Shown here one piece after another: positions 3,958-6,626 of a stretch of 6,626 bases of DNA. The notes under the pieces were generated by a model, which was given only the letters and a program-made list of their open reading frames with translations, ran no database searches and was not told the origin of the DNA. The first letter of the stretch is position 1; each line of letters opens with the position of its first letter. The DNA is from Planctomycetes bacterium SM23_32 (lineage in GTDB: Bacteria > Planctomycetota > Brocadiia > SM23-32), in contig LJUE01000136.1 of the NCBI GenBank assembly GCA_001303885.1, positions 1-6,626 on the forward strand, given 5' to 3'. The position numbers and the translations under genes were made by a program.

Positions 3958-6626
3958 ATGCACCGCACAAGCTTCGTCGTGATGACGGCCCTGATGGCGG
4001 CGGCGCTGGCGTCGCCCGTTCGGGCGGAGGCGCCTTCGGTGCTGCTGGAGCGCGGCATTTACCTGGAAGAGACGACGGGCGATCTGGACGGGGCCGTGGC
4101 GACCTACAAGCAGGTGGTCGCCGACCCCCAGTCCCCGCGCGGCGTCGCGGCCCAGGCGCACTATCACCTGGCGCTCTGCTACGTGAAGACGGGCGAGCGC
4201 AGCGAGGCGACCGAGCAGCTCAGGACGCTGCTGCGGCGCTACGACGACCAGGCCGAGATAGCCCTGGCCGCGCGCCGCCTGCTCGACACGCTGGTGGCGC
4301 CCGACCCGGCGGCCCTGATGCCGCCCGACACGCTCCTCTACATCGAGGGAGGCAGCCCGGGCCGGCAGGTGGAGACGGCACTGAACATGCTCGAGGGCAC
4401 GCCGCTGGCCAACCCCCTGGAGGCCATGGGCGCTCCGACGGGCGGCGGTGCCGGGCCCGGCGACTTCATGGGCGCCTTCTTCAACCCGAGCATGGTGGAG
4501 GAGTTCAAGAAGGTGCGCGGCTGGGCCACCGGGGTGCAGGGCTTCCCCGACCCCGCTCAGGGCGGCTCCGTAAGCATCGGGTTCGGCGGCCCGACCAGAA
4601 GCGTCACCGTGCTCTACTTCGGGGACAGCGACGCGCTGCGCGGGCTGGTGACGATGGGCCTGATGATGGCCGGAAGGGCCGGCGAGCCCATCGAGGGGAT
4701 GCAGACCGTCGTCTTCAACATGCCGGGGGCGGGCGGCTGCGCGTACGACGACAGCGTGCTCATCGTGGCCAATCCTCTTGAGACCCTCCAGTGGTGCGTG
4801 AAGCAGTACAAGGGAATCATCGAGGAGCCGACCCTTGCCTCCGCCAACGAGGCCTTCGCCCGACTGGACGCGGACACGCGCCGCCAGAGCGCCCTGACCT
4901 GCTGGGTGGACACGCCGCGCCTGCTGACGCTCATCGAACAGATGATGCCAGCGGGCCAGGAGCCGCCGCAGTTCCGAGCGGGGTCGGCCTTGGTCCGAGC
5001 CAACGGCGTCGTCAGCGCCGTGGCGCGCTTCGTGCTGGATGAGAAGCGTCCCTTCCTGGAAGCCGCCGTCTACACCAAGGAGGGCCAGCCGAGGCCCGCC
5101 TTCGACCTCTTCCATACGCCCGCGCTGAGCACAGAGGGCTTTGCGGCGGTGCCGCCCGAGGCGCTCGGCGTCGTCGCGGTCGGCGTTGACGGGAGCAACC
5201 CGGCGCAGACGGGCGCCATCCTTGGCGCGCTGGCCGGCCTCACGGGCCGCGCCATGCCGCCGGCGCTGGTGGGCGACGTGCAACAGGTCACGGTCTTCGC
5301 CTTGCCGCCGCAGAACCTCGACGCCGTCGCTGTCGGGTCCACGTGGGCGGCCCTGGCGGCCCAGACCGTGGGGGTCACCATCTCCAGCAGGGACGCGGCG
5401 CGGACGCGCGCCCTGGTGGACCAAGCGCTCGACGGGGCGCCGCCCGAGCCGGCGCCCGTCGAAGGCGTCACGCGGCACGTGCTGGAGCTGCGTCCGGGGA
5501 TGCAGGTGGACTGCTACGTCGGCCAGGAAGGCGACTTCGTGGCCGTGGGCCTGAGCGCCGGCGTGGTGGCATCCTCGCTGGAGGCCGTCCGCAGCGGCCG
5601 CTCAGCCGCCACAGACGGACACCTCCAGGCCCCCTTGAGCCGCCTGGAGGAGGGCGTCAGCAAGGTCGTGGTCGCCAACGCCGGCGGCGTGCTGAGCACC
5701 GTGACGAGCATGGGGCAGGCCAGCGGCGAGATGCCCGAGGAACTGGCCGGCACGTTCGAGCAGCTCTCGGAAGCGCTGACCGATACCAGCATCAAGGTGC
5801 AGACCGTTGAGGGACCCGCCAGCGTGGCCCTGCGCGTCGGGGCGGAGGACCTGCCGGCCATGGCCGAGGTCTTCCCGCACCTGATGGTCCTGGCGCAGTA
5901 TCGCCCGCCCGTGCCTCCCCCGACGCCCGTGGCCGTCCTGCGCGCGCCGGGCGAGATAGCCGTTGACGGCAATCTCGACGAATGGCAGGGCATCGCCGTC
6001 CTGCCGATCCTCGCCACCACGGTCAGCCGGGCGCGGCTCTGCTGGCGCGACGACGGCCTCTACGGCGCCGTGGAGTCCTTTGACGAGCAGATCAGGCCCA
6101 ACCCGGCTGAGCCCTGGCAGAACGACAGCCTCCAGCTCTTCGTGGAGAAGAACCAGGCCCGCAGCCCCGATCACACAGTGCACTGCGCCGACGTGACCCT
6201 GTGGGCCGCCCCGGAGGCGGGGCCCGGGCCGGCGCACGTGAAGACGTACTCGCACGTGACGAATGTCACGTCCGAAGGGATCGGCTCGGATGAGGCGAGC
6301 GGCATCACATGCGCGTGGGCGCCGACGGCGGAGGGCTACGCGCTCGAGTTCTTCATGCCGGCCGAGTGGCTTCAGCCGGCCCAGATGGCCGACGGCACGA
6401 GCATCGGGCTGGCGGCGTTCCTGCGAGACGGCAGCAGCACCCCGGTGGCCGAGTTCGCCGCTCAGACGGGCGCCGACACCTGGGGGCGGCCGGACAAGTG
6501 GGGCGCCATACGCCTGGTGGCGGAGGTGCCGGGCCCCGGCGAGGAGCAGGCCTACGGGCGCGTGCGGCGCATCGGCGTGCCCTGCGGCGGCGAGATCGTC
6601 GTGGACGGCGACCTGGGCGACTGGGC
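3958..6626 (+). CDS. Exported TPR-like protein with C-terminal CBM9-like domains (3' end cut by window)
   Basis: The frame is open for 889 codons to the window end with no stop. Residues 1-23 form a signal peptide: basic MHR, a hydrophobic stretch, and an Ala-x-Ala type cleavage site after VRA, so the protein is exported. Residues 31-95 contain two TPR-like helical hairpins; the pattern ERGIYLEETTGDLDGAVATY followed by AQAHYHLALCYVKTG is common in exported planctomycete proteins. Residues of about 118-655 form a long region I do not assign. It opens with MPPDTLLYIEGG, resembling proteins whose middle domain begins with a xPxDTxxYxE segment. Residues of about 664-850 form a CBM9-like (DOMON-type beta-sandwich) domain: IAVDGNLDEWQG at the start, then ARLCWRDDGLYGAVESFDE, WQNDSLQLFVE and a late GYALEFFMPAEWL. 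A second begins at EIVVDGDLGDW (879-889). No catalytic domain is visible. A role in polysaccharide binding at the cell surface or periplasm is inferred from the CBM9-like part. Confidence 0.87.
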   Translation, partial: MHRTSFVVMTALMAAALASPVRAEAPSVLLERGIYLEETTGDLDGAVATYKQVVADPQSPRGVAAQAHYHLALCYVKTGERSEATEQLRTLLRRYDDQAEIALAARRLLDTLVAPDPAALMPPDTLLYIEGGSPGRQVETALNMLEGTPLANPLEAMGAPTGGGAGPGDFMGAFFNPSMVEEFKKVRGWATGVQGFPDPAQGGSVSIGFGGPTRSVTVLYFGDSDALRGLVTMGLMMAGRAGEPIEGMQTVVFNMPGAGGCAYDDSVLIVANPLETLQWCVKQYKGIIEEPTLASANEAFARLDADTRRQSALTCWVDTPRLLTLIEQMMPAGQEPPQFRAGSALVRANGVVSAVARFVLDEKRPFLEAAVYTKEGQPRPAFDLFHTPALSTEGFAAVPPEALGVVAVGVDGSNPAQTGAILGALAGLTGRAMPPALVGDVQQVTVFALPPQNLDAVAVGSTWAALAAQTVGVTISSRDAARTRALVDQALDGAPPEPAPVEGVTRHVLELRPGMQVDCYVGQEGDFVAVGLSAGVVASSLEAVRSGRSAATDGHLQAPLSRLEEGVSKVVVANAGGVLSTVTSMGQASGEMPEELAGTFEQLSEALTDTSIKVQTVEGPASVALRVGAEDLPAMAEVFPHLMVLAQYRPPVPPPTPVAVLRAPGEIAVDGNLDEWQGIAVLPILATTVSRARLCWRDDGLYGAVESFDEQIRPNPAEPWQNDSLQLFVEKNQARSPDHTVHCADVTLWAAPEAGPGPAHVKTYSHVTNVTSEGIGSDEASGITCAWAPTAEGYALEFFMPAEWLQPAQMADGTSIGLAAFLRDGSSTPVAEFAAQTGADTWGRPDKWGAIRLVAEVPGPGEEQAYGRVRRIGVPCGGEIVVDGDLGDW

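Noticed and set aside
3679..5478. A 599-codon open frame on the minus strand
   Set aside because: It lies opposite the exported protein, whose plus frame has a signal peptide, TPR-like repeats and a CBM9-like domain. The minus translation is rich in Arg, Ala, Gly and His with no recognisable motif, as expected of a shadow in GC-rich DNA.
1..6626. CRISPR arrays, tRNA or rRNA genes, insertion sequences
   Set aside because: No regularly spaced repeats, cloverleaf-like segments, transposase motifs or terminal inverted repeats were seen on reading both strands.

Overview
The window is high-GC DNA with a strong G/C third-position bias, Shine-Dalgarno-led genes and little intergenic space. The gene families point to a free-living uncultured bacterium of the Planctomycetota or a related glycan-degrading lineage (Armatimonadota, Hydrogenedentota and Lentisphaerota are alternatives). 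These families are an alpha-alpha toroid prenyltransferase/terpene-cyclase-like protein, a polysaccharide-deacetylase-like protein, a YdjC/ChbG deacetylase, fragments of a sulfatase and of an MttB-type methyltransferase, and a secreted TPR plus CBM9-like protein. The lineage is inferred from gene content only; no marker gene is present.

Layout. Bases 1-1814 (+) hold a two-gene unit: the 3' part of an alpha-alpha toroid repeat protein, then 11 bases later a 315-residue deacetylase-like protein with a Cys cluster. A YdjC/ChbG-family carbohydrate deacetylase (1830-2594, -) faces them tail to tail. Upstream of it on the same strand, and probably in the same transcript, is a 55-codon reading frame (2635-2802, -) that looks like the N-terminus of a trimethylamine methyltransferase (MttB) family protein. 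Divergent from it is a 48-codon frame (2934-3080, +) that begins like a formylglycine-dependent sulfatase and ends like one, with the roughly 400 residues between missing. Bases 3081-3266 are a non-coding leader, less GC-rich in its middle part, with a promoter-like box and competing hairpins. It precedes an ankyrin-repeat protein (3315-3884, +, possible start at 3267). A 73-base gap leads to a large secreted protein (3958 to the window end, +) with a signal peptide, TPR-like repeats, a long uncharacterised middle and at least one complete CBM9-like domain; a second begins as the window ends.

How the genes may work together. The two deacetylase-like proteins, the former sulfatase and the CBM9-like exported protein all suggest a lifestyle built on complex or modified polysaccharides, but no single pathway can be reconstructed. 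The most unusual part is 2635-3080. Two unrelated, normally long genes sit head to head, each reduced to a short open frame that keeps its own start signals and stop codon. At least the sulfatase keeps both family-like ends. This suggests in-frame internal deletion rather than decay by random stops.
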